64,000 nt of DNA, taken from NCBI GenBank assembly GCA_036346225.1, contig JARFIW010001366.1, positions 727,803 through 791,802 on the forward strand, read 5' to 3'. The notes below the pieces were generated by a model that saw only the letters and a program-made list of their open reading frames with translations, had not been told where the DNA came from and did not search any database. Source of the DNA: Platerodrilus igneus (Eukaryota; Arthropoda; Insecta; Coleoptera; Lycidae). Both the position numbers and the translations under genes were made by a program. Below are positions 42,846 to 54,411 of this stretch, one piece after another (the stretch's first letter is position 1; every line of letters begins with the position of its first letter).

Positions 42846-43974
42846 TCAAACACAACCAAATAAATTATGCTTCTCCCATTTTCCGTTTACAATGTGTACG
42901 TGTGTATGAGTTTCTTTTGTGGGGAGTACCATTACGGCGGCAATCAAAAATGTGTGTGAGGTTTTGTCCGTATCGTGTGGCTGGTACTGGCAGTGGTGGT
43001 TAGCTGTGTTGGTCATTTGATAACGGAGTGGAACTCCTCCAGGGGACAGTCCGATACTTGGCTGGGAACTGGTGGATTGTGGTTTGTCAAGATTGCCTGC
43101 TGGCGGTGATGATTCTTGCCCTTCGGTTCCAGTGAAGCGTCTGGCGATGGTTTGTTCCAAAGTGTACAAATCCTCGTTTGTGATCCATGACGGCTCTTTG
43201 GCGTTAGAGCCAGGATTGCCCCAGGATGACATCTTCGGCTAGATTAGCCACTACCAGAAAAGTTTCATGATCCGTTACTTTTTCTAGGGTGAATGGTGCG
43301 CGGAACTTGCCTTTGATTGCTATTTCAGTCCCTGCTTCGGCTAGACAGGTGGAGGCATTCTGTATAATGACGGAGATTCCTGGTAGTTGGTCATCGTGGA
43401 TGATGTTTAATCCTGCAAGTTTGTTTCGCACGGCCGGACGGTGCGCTGGCGCAGCTTGGCCGGAGTGTTGTTTCCCAAGCTTCTGGTTGGACAGTCTCGG
43501 TGCCAATGTCTTTGTGAGTAGAAACGGCACCTTGGTAGTTGTTCTGCTATGGGTGTACGTCTGGCTGCTGGTGTGAGGTTGGTTGTTTTCATTGATGCCT
43601 CTTTCAAGTTTTCTTCGATTTTTGTGAAGCGGGAGACCATTTTCAATACCGTTGTCGGCATATAGCACTGAATTGGATTCTTCAGTTTTGGTAGGAGGAG
43701 ATCCGTGAACCTTTTGAATTCGCTGTAGGTGGGTTGGAACATCGCGTATGCTTCCCACCCTGTGGCTGCTTGGCCTCGGAATTGAGCGGTTGTTGTAGGC
43801 ACATTCGCATCCATCGCTTCTATCTGTTAGAGGAATTCTGCAGGGTCTTCCAGAAGGGTGCTGGAAAATGTAGGTTTTTCTGCTTCGGGGGTGGCTGTGG
43901 TGACGTGGTACAGGTCTTCCACGAGCGTCTTAATTGTGACCACTTTGTCGGTTGGTTGTGTGTGTTGAGCGCCA
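42846..43974 (-). pseudogene. Gypsy family 2: gag end and protease-region remnant, left copy
   Basis: From a tRNA-Lys-like primer site (TGGCGCTCAAC, minus strand at 43974-43964) a gag frame runs with a TAA at 43829-43827, then continues (WEAYAMFQPTYSEFKRFTDL) to a Cys/His stretch CRFYSQRHWHRDC that resembles a zinc knuckle. A shifted frame gives protease-region sequence (IAIKGKFRAPFTLEKVTDHE, then NLAEDVILGQSWL). A third segment (43232-42846) starts MSSWGNPGSNAKEPSWI and is repeated at 47838 in the right copy. RT and later domains are missing. Confidence 0.65.
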
Positions 43975-43976
43975 CT

Positions 43977-45259
43977 TGTTATCGCTCGGAGGGGCGGCGT
44001 CCGAAAGTAGGTAGGTTTGGCTTGATTAGTTGTTTAATAAGTACAAGCAAAAATAATTATAAGTTGCATAAATACATAAAAATAAAAATGAAATATTAAA
44101 TTTGACTGATTTTTAATAGTTGAAGTAGTTCGGAAGCCTTTAGTAATCTTCGGAAAGCTTGGTGCTTGCTTGTGGAACCAAAATAAACTTATTAACTGAG
44201 TGTCTATACAGCTTGAAGGCAGTGAAAACGACTTTGGGCGTCTTCGGAATTCTTCGGAGGGCTTCGTGTTTTAATTTTGGCACAACGTTAAATTATAAAA
44301 AATTATGACTTGAAATTAAAAACTACTAACTTACAATATTTACCAGTATAGAGGGTTCAGAAGTCTTCGGGTGTCTTCGGAACTCTTCGAAAAGCTTTGG
44401 AATTTTTTTGTGAGGTCTAGTAGGAACTTGGACGGGGATGATTAGAAAATATTTACAGGTTTAGGAGGCCCAGATGTCTTCGGTGATCTTCGGTACCCTT
44501 CGGTAGACGTCGTGGTAGTAGTGCCTTACGCCTCGTTGAGGAAGTCGCTGTTAAACTCTACGGGGGTATTGACCCAGAGGTAACCACTTCTCGGGATGTG
44601 CTTGCAATAAAAGTGGTTTAAATATCTTCTCTAGGCATGGTGGCAGAGGCGATAGCAGCTTTGGGTGCGGTCGAATTGAACGGATTGCACGTCGAAGGGC
44701 GTTCTATGCTTGCTTCTGACTTGCTTGGTGTATGGAGCGAACCTTATCACTCATACGTAGATTTTATAACTAATTACAATAAATTATAATGACGTGCCTC
44801 AGATGCGGCGGCGGACAGCATCACTGTCGGAGAATACGCAGACTATGGAGAGCCCTGCGTTTTGAAGTATAGCAGGCTATGGAGATCGCTACCCGTTAAG
44901 GGTTTTGCAGGCTATGGGGAGCACTGCAAGAGGATTCTTTAGGCTATGGTGAGCACTAACGAATGTCTTTCGGAGAATTTGTTTTTTTTATACACTTCCA
45001 TTTCCTATGCTTCCTGTGTTAAAAAACTTTTATGAAGTCTTTAACCAATGAAATTGTGTATTTTGAGTTTTGAATGTAAAATAATCTCCAAATTTAGTTT
45101 GTCCAATAAAAGTACAGATTTTTGGGTAGCACAAAAATGAGTTGGAATTTCTCGCGATTCTTAGTTTGTTCTATTTCCAGCTCGTGTACTTTGATATAGT
45201 CAACTGCAATTCTGTCAGTCTGTTCTGTGCTCAGCTCGCATGCGGAGATATAGTCAACA
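43977..45259 (-). repeat. Gypsy family 2 LTR lying between two internal regions
   Basis: On the minus strand it starts TGTTGACTATATC at 45259, preceded by a purine tract AGCGGGAGGAA, and ends ...GATAACA at about 43977, followed by the primer site. The first 150 bp are the inverse of 49303-49441. It serves as 3' LTR for the right copy and 5' LTR for the left copy. It holds four CTTCGG-rich repeats. Confidence 0.6.
44125..44515. repeat. Four-unit diverged repeat with paired CTTCGG motifs, about 117 bp period
   Basis: Motif clusters occur at about 44127, 44243, 44362 and 44477: each has two or three CTTCGG (or TTCGGA) words separated by 5-7 bases and followed by a GCTT or CTTCG word. Spacing is 114-120 bp, and sequences between are AT-rich and only weakly alike. 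Confidence 0.65.
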
Positions 45260-45384
45260 TTCCTCCCGCTGAAGTGTATAGGGTAGCTTGGTTGATGCGG
45301 AGTGGTGCTGGTCTACTGGCTGCCGGTCGTATATCTTTGGAGTGTATCTTTATGTTTCCCCGTTCCATCCGCACCCAGTAGATG

Positions 45385-46264
45385 TTAGATCCGGCTCTTC
45401 TTTGGATTGAGTAAGGTCCAGCCCATTTGGCTTTGAATCGATTTCAGGCGGAGGGATGGCTTCTGACCATGACCATGTCCCCAGGCGAAAACAGAACGGG
45501 ATCCTCTTTTTGGGTATATTTTTCCTTGAAGCGGCGCTTGCGATCCTGAATTTCCCGGATGCGGACGAGGTAGTTTACATCCCAGTAGGGCAAAACTGGG
45601 TGTAGTTCCCGTAGCTGTGATCTTCCTGGTGTAGAGGAAATACATAATCTTAGGAAGTTTCCGGTCCCAGGATCGTGCGTCGTGTTGGATTGTGAAGGCT
45701 CGCAAGGCTCTCTTGATCTCCTGGTTCCGACGTTCTACTGAGTTTGCTTGTGGGTGGAAGATTGGCGTAGTCCAGTGATGACTCCCCATTGATCCAGTGT
45801 TCGATCCCATCGTCGAGATACGTATTGGGACCCGTTGTCGGTGAGGATCGCTCTTGGGTATCCGTACCGGAGGATAACCCCGTTTTTGAGTAGGTTGATG
45901 ACAGTGGCTGACTTGGTGTAAGGTGTCGGGAAGGTTTCGACCCATCTGCTAAACAAGTCGGTTACGACCAGTATGAACCGATTGTTTTTACGTGAAGTTA
46001 TGTATGGTCACATGGTGTCGATAGATATGACGTCCCATGGTCGGACGGGTATATGTGGTTGGAGGGTGCTTTTTGTTGATACGGTCCTCTTATTGTAGCA
46101 GCACAGGTCCAAAATTGGTTCACATATTGTTTTACCGCGTCACCGACCTTGGACCAGAAGTATCTTTCGTCGAGAGCGCGGTACATTTCATCGGTGCCTG
46201 GATGTCTAGCTAGGCCGTGAAAAGCGTGCAAGACGTCGGTCTGTGCATCGGGGGGGGGGCACAA
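45385..46264 (-). pseudogene. Gypsy family 2 integrase, frameshifted
   Basis: 46264-45998 holds the HHCC domain (FHGLARHPGTDEMYRALDER, then a Cys region reading FWTCAA, with one Cys apparently changed). 45956-45735 holds the core with ILTDNGSQYVSRRW. 45945-45385, in another frame, holds FHPQANSVERRNQEIKRAL, which includes the catalytic Glu, and a degraded C-terminal domain. At least two shifts break it. 45260-45384 separates it from the LTR. Confidence 0.78.
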
Positions 46265-46762
46265 GGAGCCGGTTCTGGTTAGGGTTGCATCGCCAGAGGT
46301 ATCCGTTTTCGACTACAAAGTCTTGTCGGATTTTCTCCTCGTGAGGGTTTTGGGGACCTTCTTGCTGTACGAGTAGCCATTCTTGGGTCATCCGTCCAAT
46401 GACCGCGTTGTTCCGTTGTGCAGTTAATACCCGTTGGGGCAGATCCACTAGAGCCACGTAGTTTGTCTGTACATTGCTTGGGTTGTTTGGTGGTAGCAGG
46501 TGGTTTTCGCTTGTGACCTCTTCGGGAATGTCATTTTTGATAGGATGGCGTGAGAGATGGTCCGATAGCTCATTCTGAGCTTCGGTGCAATGTTGGATGT
46601 CAAAGGAGAATTCCTGCAGCAACAGGCCCAGCGGGTGGGTTTGGAACGGGTGTCTTTGGTTTTGTTCAAACATAGAAGCGCGTGGTGGTCTGTGCGGTGT
46701 GTATATGTCTTATCTTCCAAGTATGGTCGGTACTTTTTACGGACCAGATTACTGCCAAACAT
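46206..46762 (-). pseudogene. Gypsy family 2 RNase H and connection, frameshifted
   Basis: Overlapping frames (46762-46448 and 46673-46206) carry TYTHRTDHHALLCL, the D-H-x-A/S-L segment of RNase H, and QNELSDHLSRHP, comparable to the N-x-x-x-D-x-L-S-R end of Gypsy RNase H. The DNA from 46763 to 47050 between here and RT has no clear frame. Confidence 0.65.
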
Positions 46763-47050
46763 TCTTACTCATTCACGTAGTAGTTTCTCTCGACTTGGTT
46801 GAGTTTGGTGCTGGCGTAGCTGACAATGTTTCGGGCCCCTTCGTTCTCTTGGTTAGCGATGCTTGGAGGTCTGCACACCGCGGGATATATTCTCGGAGCC
46901 AATTGGCAAGGCCGAGGAAGGACCTTAGCTGTCGTCGGTTCTCGTGGGCCGATTTGCCTTCTGTATCTGTTCCATGTGTTTTGGTATGGGTTGATTACCT
47001 TCAGCGGTTATGACGTGACCTAGGTATTGAATAATTTGTAATCCAAAACT

Positions 47051-47471
47051 TTATTTCTCTAACGCTAGATGAAGCCTGTGTTGTTCAATCCTCTCTAGGA
47101 CAAGTCGGATGTGTTGTAGGTGCTCTTGCCAGTTGTTAGAATAAATTATTAAGTCGTCCAGGTGTACGAGCACAAATTTGCAGAGGTAGCCTGTCAGTAC
47201 CTCTTGTATCATCAGCTTCTGAAAACTGGCAAGGGCATTTTTCAGTCCAAATGGCATAACGCGAAATTTGTAACTGGCTCCATAGGGCGTGGTGAATGCT
47301 GTGAGGGGCTTGGACTAATTTGAGGTCGAGAGTGGTGAAAACGGATGATGTGCCTAGATCTCGAAGTGCTTCATGAATTATCGGTAGGTTTGGGCTTTCG
47401 TTATTGATGGAGTTGAGTCTCCGATAGACGACGCAAAATTGTGGTCTTCCATCCTTCTTCTCCACGATCAC
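47051..47471 (-). pseudogene. Gypsy family 2 reverse transcriptase, fragmentary
   Basis: 47471-47136 carries IVEKKDGRPQFCVVYRRLN, an RT block with V in place of the usual D in V-D-Y-R. 47257-47051 carries MPFGLKNALASFQKLM and the active-site segment FVLVHLDDLIIYSNNW. The fingers and palm are in different frames, so an indel lies between them. Confidence 0.78.
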
Positions 47472-48109
47472 TATAGGAGAGTTCCTCTACTTCGGCGGCG
47501 ATGATGAATTTCTTTTGTGGGGAGTACCGATACTGCGGCAATCGGAAAGGTGTGTGTGGATTGGTCCGTATCGTGTGACTCGTACTGGTAGTGGTGGTTG
47601 GTTGTGTTAGTCCGTTGAAAACGGAGTGGAACTCCTCAGGAGACTTTAAATGTGGGCTGGTAATTGGCTGGAAACTGGTGGATTGTGGTTTGTGAAGGTG
47701 GCCTGCTGGTGGGGATTGTTCTCGTCCTTCGGTTCCAGTGGACTGACTGGCGATTGTGTGTTCCAAAGTGTACAGATCCTCGCTCGTGATCCATGACGGC
47801 TCTTTGACGTTGGAGCGAGGGTTGCCCCAGGATGACATTTTCGGCTAGATTAGCCACTACCAGGAAAGTTTCATGATCTGTCACTTTTCCGAGGGTGAAT
47901 GGTGTGCGGAACTTGCCTTTGATTGCCATTTCAGTCTCTGCCTCGACTAGATAGGCGGAGGCATGATAGGGTTCTACCCGTGAGCCTGTGGGTATTCGGT
48001 CTTCCCTAATCATGTACGTCGATGCTCCAGTATCTAGTATTGCGTCAAAGTTTATTTTTTGTATAGTGACGGGCCCACGTTGGGCGCCACTTCCAAGAAG
48101 CATCATCAT
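47401..48109 (-). pseudogene. Gypsy family 2 protease region, right copy, joined to a primer site
   Basis: FDAILDTGASTYMI shows the D-T-G-A protease motif at about 48050. It is followed by EMAIKGKFRTPFTLGKVTDH and NLAENVILGQPSL, then by the MSSWGNPRSN segment (47838-47401) that is also in the left copy. Only a few codons upstream lies a tRNA-Lys primer site, so gag has been deleted in this copy. Confidence 0.7.
48072..48089 (-). promoter_or_regulatory. Primer-binding site complementary to tRNA-Lys
   Basis: Minus strand TGGCGCCCAACGTGGGCC. This is the complement of the conserved tRNA-Lys 3' end including CCA, apart from one G near the end. It marks the 5' side of a minus-strand element. 48090-48218 beyond it does not clearly match the LTR at 43977-45259. 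Confidence 0.6.
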
Positions 48110-48218
48110 GCCCGAGACGAGGAGTCAAACTACATCAAACGTCTAGCCGAACACCAACCAGCCGCCTCTAACCCAAGAGGTCACACAACCACCAACAGTT
48201 CTGGAAGTGCAACAACTC

Positions 48219-49302
48219 AGTGGCGCTCAACACACACAACCAACCAACAAAATGGATCGCCACCGAGACTGTCCAAATAGAAACTCGAGAAATGACACCT
48301 CGGCCGAGCCACGCCAGACTACAGCCCGGTCGGCCGAAACAAACTGGCGCGATTAAACAGCACCCACGATGACCCAATACCAAAGATCCCCGTCACCATA
48401 CAGAAAATAAACTTCGACGCATTACTAGATACAGGAGCATCGACTAGCATGATTAGGGAAGATCGCATACCCGCAGGTTTACGGGTAGAATCCAATCATG
48501 CCTCTGCCTGTCTAGCCGATGCAGAGAGAGAAATGGCAATCAAAGGCAAGTTCCGCACGACATTCACCCTTGGACAAGTGATGGACCACAAAACTTTTTT
48601 GGTAGTAGCAAACCTCGCTGAGGATATCATCCTGGGCGGATCCTGGCTGCAACGCCGTAAGGTGTTGATGGATTACGAACAAGGCTCCATACATTTCGGA
48701 GCACAGAACCGTAAGACGCTCCACTGGAACTTAACATGCACACCAGGAGCTATCCACGCAGCCCTTGTCGATCCACCCAATTATGTGAAAGGTGCACAAT
48801 CAGAGAGACATACATGTGGACGGATGTCCCAAGAAAGGGTACCCTTTCTATCACAACTATTCCACCAAGCATCAGACGACCACGGAAAGATGACGCCCGC
48901 CGCCACTAACAAACCTCCCACGCCAACTGCAACTAACTAGTTCGCAGACGAATTCCTGCCCAGCAACCTTCAGGAAGAATTTCAAAAAGTGATTGATAGG
49001 TCTGCACAACCAACTGCCATATTTTTAATGAACTCCAAAAAATGCAGACCACCTGCTAGCCACACAGTCCGTGTCGTTCTGCCCAGTTATGTGCAAGGCG
49101 CACAACCAGAAAGGCATACCTGTGGATGGATGTCCCGAGAACAGGTACCCTTTCGACCACAATCAACCCACCCAGCGGCAGGCGATCATGGTGAAGCTCG
49201 ACGCCGCCACAAAGCGAAAACGCAAACGCCGCCACAGACTTAGATATTTTGATAACAAGGACTCTGCCACATCCTCACAACAACCTAGCTACGCGGGGGG
49301 GG
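48219..49302 (+). pseudogene. Gypsy family 2 fragment on the plus strand (leader, protease, rearranged pol)
   Basis: A TGGCGCTCAACACACAC primer-site-like start at 48219 is followed by an ATG at about 48252 and, from about 48410, by the protease: an LLDTGAS motif, then MIREDRIPAG and NLAEDIILGGSWL. A segment GAQ(S/P)ERHTCG(R/W)MS(Q/R)E occurs twice, at about 48795-48840 and 49098-49145, an internal duplication. RT, RNase H and integrase are missing. A CGGGGGGGG tract then leads into an LTR start. It is oriented opposite to the neighbouring minus-strand copies, meeting them head to head near 48090-48218. Confidence 0.65.
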
Positions 49303-49441
49303 TGTTGATTATATCACCGGACGCGAGCTGAGCACAAAACAGGCTGACAGAATTGCAGTTGACTATATCAAAGTACACGAGCTGGAAATAGAACAAACTA
49401 AGAATCATGAGAAATTCCAACTCATTTTCTGTGCTACCCAA
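49303..49441 (+). repeat. Start of a Gypsy family 2 LTR, plus strand
   Basis: Starts TGTTGATTATATC and is the inverse of 45259 down to about 45115. Similarity fades after the GTGCTACCCAAAA word. 49442-49518 is short unassigned DNA before copy B. Confidence 0.7.
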
Positions 49442-50421
49442 AAGAATGTTTCTAACAGTAATCTAATCTTAATGTTTTGTTACGTATAGCAGTAATATTT
49501 TAAAGTTTAACTCACTGTGTATGCCTAATTGACGTAATAAGTAAAACTGGACAATGTTGCTAAGTATCAGTGTAACAAAACATAGGTCACTTGAAATAGA
49601 AATTTGTGGGAAAGCTTGGAATGTTTATCAATAAATATCTAATTCGCCCCACTTCAAGAAAAAAACGACTTAATACCATTCCTATTAAATTATGTATTTT
49701 ATAAATATTTTGAAGAATTGTTATTCACATGTGTGAATCACACATTTAAATTTAAAATGAATAAAAAAAAATATTTAATTATACAAATATTGAAGCTTTA
49801 AATTCCCATAACATTTTCTTAATAGGCAAACATTTTTCGTAGTAGGCTTTTTGTTTATAATGAATACAAATCTGAACACAGAACTTTAAAATTCCAAAGA
49901 TGCACACACAAACATTGAATTCCTGGATGAGCTTTTGAAGTTCGTCAAACATGTATTACCTGGGCCCTGTTTCATAAAACCATTCACTAATAGTAGTAGT
50001 GATTATTTTATAATATTAATTAATATTAATACTGTTATGTTTCATAGAAAATATGCCTAATAATATTAGTGGAGAAATACTTAAAATGATCATTTAATAT
50101 TATTAGTGCTGAAGGTAAACTCCATTTCGAATGGACCTGCACCTTGACGAAGTTCTAAATTAATAGAACAGGTGAAATGGCTTGCGTGTTCTAATGAGCT
50201 AAAGAGCCAAACTACAGGTCCAACCAAAGTAGTAAGGTCGTTAGTGAGGAACCAGACTAAGACAGGTCCCCGAAAGAGGGCAGCGGCTCTTTCGGTACTT
50301 AGATTGGCAGAGACCATGGGAGTCGGTATGGCAGTCTAAGACACACTACCGCGATGTGGAAGGCAACGGGAAACCACCACATTATCTCCCAAGTACACAG
50401 CGTACTTAAATTGTAATAAAC

Positions 50422-52992
50422 ATGATGGCATTCTCTGGGGTAAAAAATTCCGGAGTTAAAATAGTCCCCCATTCGGATCTCCGGGAGGGGACTACTTCGG
50501 AGGATGCGATCGGAAAAAGAGTCGGAAACATTCTGCGAGTCGGAGCGTGGAATGTTAGAAGTATGAAGCAAGTAGGTAAGCTAGAGAACCTAAAAATCGA
50601 AATGAATATGTTATCACTAGACATAGTAGGGATTAGCGAAGTTCGGTGGCCAGAGGCGGGGGATTTTTGGAGTGGAGACTTCAGGGTAATTCATACAGGA
50701 GCAGAGGAAGGAAATTTGGGTGTGGGGATAGTTATGCGGAAAAAGATAGGATACACCTCTAGCTACAGTGACGAAGAGGTAGAAGCCATCTACAAAGATA
50801 TCGAAGACATATTAAGATACGTAAAAGGACATGAAAATTTAATAATTACGGGGGATTTTAATGCCGTGGTAGGTGAGGGTAGGGAAGGAGCAGTAGTGGG
50901 TTTATTTGGTTTAGGCACGGAAACGACAGGGGAAATAGGCTGGTAGAATTTTGTGACAAGAACAATTTAATTATCACAAACACATTATTTCAACATCATG
51001 CTAGAAGACGATATACGTGGAAGATGCCAGGAGATATAGGAAGATATCAAATAGATTACATTCTTGTTAGACAACGGTTTAGGAACCAAGAAAAAGACTG
51101 TAGAAGCTACCCAGAAGCAGATATAGATACTGACCACAACATCGTAATTATGAAGGCCGCACTTAAATTTAAGAGTATGAAAAAAAAGAGCGGAAAAAAG
51201 CACTTGGACTTAGAGAAACTAAAAGATAAAGATATTCAAGAAAGATTCGAAAAAAGTCAAATGAATTGCTCAAAGATATCGGGAAAATATCTGATACTAA
51301 GGAAGTAGAAACAGAAAGGAATAACATTAAATCTAGCCTAGACATGGCGGCCAGAGATATTCTGGGCTATACACAAAAGGAAAATACGAAACCATGGATA
51401 ACAAAGGCTATCCTGAATTTAATAGAAGAAAGACGAAAATACAAAAATAATTCAGACGAAACAGGAAAACAGAGATACAAAGCCATAAAATGGGAAATTA
51501 TTCGAAAATGCAGGAAAGCTAAAGAACAGTGGATTGATGAAAAGTGCAAAGAGGTACAAACTAAGATGGAAATAGGAAAGACAGACAAAGCATACAAATT
51601 AAATAGAATGAATTTTAGGGATATAAAACCGTACAGCAAAGATATAAGGGACGCACAAGGAAACGTCATTATAGAAATCGTAAAGAAAGTGGGTAGATGG
51701 CAAGAATATATAGGGAATTTATATGCAGGAGAGGAACTAACTGCATTAGAACAGGAATCAGACATTGAAAATGAGGACTTGGGATATCCTATACTTAGAG
51801 ATGAGTTTGACAGCACACGTGTCAAAAATATTAACTAGAATTGTGCAAAGACGAATGGAAAAACGGGCGGAAGAAATACTAGGAGAAGACCAATTTGGGT
51901 TTAGGCGGAACAGGGGAACACGGGACGCTATTTTAGCTCTGAGAGTGATAATGGAGAAAACAATAGAAAAAGGGTTTGTAGATTTGGAAAAAGCTTTCGA
52001 CAATGTAAAATGGAAAAAAATGTTTGAAATACTCAAAAAGATTGGAATGAGTTATAGGAATAGACGAATAGTACATAGCTTATACAAAGAGCAAAGAGCA
52101 GTAATAGAATTAGAGCAGGAACGTAGAGAAGTAAATATTAGGAAAGGGATGAGACAGGGATGTGCCCTATTCCCATTGATTTTTAACTTGTACATAGAAG
52201 AGGCAATGAATACTGTCAAATGCAGGAAAACATTTGGCATTACTATGCAAGGACAAAAAATTGATATGCTTAGATTTGCAGATGATATAGCAGTATTAGC
52301 GTCTAGCAAAGAAGAGTTAGAATCTGCTCTTAATGAAATGGAAACGTTCCTAACAGAGAGATACGGTATGAAAATTAACAAAACTAAAACTATAGTTCTA
52401 GAATGCAAAGGTGGGGAAAATAAATCAAAAACAAGAATACAAGTATGTAACACGAACTTACAAGAGGTTAAGGATTTCTGCTACCTAGGAAGCCAAATAA
52501 TGCAAGATGGGAAAAGCACAAAAGATATAAAACAAAGATTAGCACAAGGTCGTGCTACATTTAACAAGAAAAAAGCAACTACTGTGCTCAAAGACCACAA
52601 ACATAGAAACAAGGAAAAGATTTCTTAAAACATATGTGTGGAGCACAGCACTGTACGGATGTGAAGCCTGGACAGTAGGAGAAGCGGACAAGAAAAAGGT
52701 AGAAGGCCTTTGAAATGTGGTGCTACAGACGTATGATGAAGATATCATGGACAGACAAAGTTAAGAACGAAGAGGTACTAAAATGGTAGGGGAAGAAAGA
52801 AATATGTGGAAAACGGTAAAAAACTGGAGAGATAGGATGATAGGCCACATACTACGGTATGAGGGAGTAGTGCGGAATATATTAGAAGCAGAGATCGGAA
52901 AAAAGAGAAGAAGAGGCAGACCTAGGTTAGACTACTGCACGCAGATAGTAAAAGATGTAGGCTGTAGGGTGTCAGAGAGATGTGTAATCTAG
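50422..52992 (+). pseudogene. RTE copy 1 endonuclease-reverse transcriptase, broken
   Basis: ATGATGG start at 50422. The AP-like endonuclease shows GAWNVRSMKQVGKLENLK, SEVRWPEAGDFW and LIITGDFNAVVGEGR, with the final D-H in DTDHNIVIMK in a shifted frame. Frames then change at about 50945, 51290 and 51830. RT shows RQGCALFPLIFNLYIEEAMN, where S is replaced by F next to A-L, and the catalytic LRFADDIAVLAS. Compared with copy 2 about 97 bp are missing near 50755, about 228 bp near 51800 (removing the first RT block), and 18 bp near 51972. Each loss is bounded by short repeated words. It cannot be active. Confidence 0.85.
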
Positions 52993-53564
52993 CCCAAAAT
53001 ATTAATCAATGGAGGTACGCATCCAACCAATTCCAAAATGGATAAACTAATGAAAAAAAATAACTGTGCTTAAACATGATGATTATTATAAGTAACTACA
53101 AGAATTGGTTGGGCAATATTCTCGAATAATGTTAAGTGTTAAAGGATTTACTGGAAAACCATTATTTCGGCAAACGTCTAAGTGTTGGGAGATCTTGGTA
53201 GTCACAGGTTGCTTAACCCCTTTACTGAATCTCGGTGAAATAGGGCATAAAATTAGAAAACAATAGAAGGGGAACAAGCTGTATACGCATGCTGTGTGAG
53301 AATTTCAGGGAACTATGTAGGCTAGCTCAGAATATAAATAAGTGCAGGTACGTGTCCAACCAGTTTTGGGACGGAAAACCTAATGACGAAAAAATAAGCG
53401 CAGATAAATCTGATGATTTAGTATAAACAACTAGTTGTTGGTTGCGAAATATCTGCAACTAATGTTGACTGTGCGAAAAGATATATTGGAAAATGTATTA
53501 AATCGGAAATGGTTAAGTGTTGGGGGAACTTGCAGCCACAGGCTGCTTACCTCCTTTCACAACC

Positions 53565-53864
53565 GTTCATTTACATTTCCAATGCTCCACCTGTAGGTAC
53601 TACATTGGCCAGGAGGCGAGTTTTTTGTTGCCTGGAAATTTAGAACTTTGCCGAACCCTTGCCGTTCCAGGCAAGGTAGGGATCTTTAACGTGCGTGACA
53701 ACACTCACACACGGGACCTCCAATTAAACTCTCATCCGAACGAGGGCGTAATTTTTGTGAAAAATGCTCACCTGCCATTTCTCAAGCAGTCGGCCGTGTC
53801 GGGATTTGAACCCGGAACCTTGGGATCCGTAGTATTACGCTTACTACATTAATCCACGCGACGC
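53565..53864 (-). mobile_element. tRNA-derived SINE inside RTE copy 1
   Basis: 300 bp flanked by CCTCC(T/C)TTCACAACC duplications (53550-53564 and 53865-53879). RTE copy 2 has the uninterrupted site at about 59706-59720. On the minus strand a pol III B box GGTTCAAATCC lies at 53812-53802 within a tRNA-like 5' head, followed by a body with GCACGTTAAAGATCCC. Only the head is tRNA-like, so this is a SINE rather than a tRNA gene. Confidence 0.82.
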
Positions 53865-53934
53865 CCTCCCTTCACAACCACTGAAGGTAGGAAAAATAGG
53901 GTATATAACTGTAAAACAATAGAAGGTGGCCGAA

Positions 53935-54411
53935 CTGTATCTAATAAGAAAGAATAGCACCTATGAGGAAAGACAACAAACATAGAACAAGAAGAAAATT
54001 GTTGAAAGCATATGTGTGGAGCACAGCACAGTATGCCTATGAAATACGGGCAGTCTGAAACGCAGACAGAAAAACGGTAGCAGTCTTTTGAAATACTGTG
54101 CTTCAGATGTATGTAGACGATAGCATGGACAAACAAAGATAATAACAAATAGATTATAGAAATAGTAGGAAAACAAGGATATCTGGGGAAAAAGAGAAAT
54201 GGAAGGGCGGAATATGTTCTAAAGCATTTTGGGGAATAGTATGGGATATATTACAAGCAGAGATAGGAAAAAAGAGGTAGATGTAGATCTAAATCAGATA
54301 GGGATAGATGCAGACTGTGCAAATTTCAGGGAAATCTGTAGGTTAGTTTAGAATAGGAAACAATGATGGTACGCGTCTAACCAGCTTCAGGACTGAAGAC
54401 CTAATGATGAT
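53935..54411 (+). repeat. RTE 3' tail made of degenerate copies of the ORF end (copy 1)
   Basis: 53965-54170 matches 52595-52780 (words such as CATATGTGTGGAGCACAGCA and TCATGGACA or GCATGGACA with AACAAAG). 54220-54411 matches 52860-53060 (ATATTA(G/C)AAGCAGAGAT and ACGC(A/G)TC(C/T)AACCA). A shorter repeat of the last part is at 53290-53400. The frames in these copies are destroyed. Confidence 0.75.

Larger units (their letters stand above)
50122..54411 (+). mobile_element. RTE-type non-LTR retrotransposon, copy 1
   Basis: An 11-bp target duplication GAAGGTAAACT (50111-50121 and 54412-54422) flanks 4,290 bp. The 5' end CCATTTCGAATGGACCTGC matches the 5' end of copy 2, so both are about full length. 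The 3' end is a short GATGATG tail rather than poly(A), as is usual for RTE elements. It carries three internal deletions relative to copy 2 and one SINE insertion. Confidence 0.92.

Noticed and set aside
53802..53812. tRNA gene
   Set aside because: A B box is present but the sequence continues as a 300-bp element with target duplications; it is a SINE.
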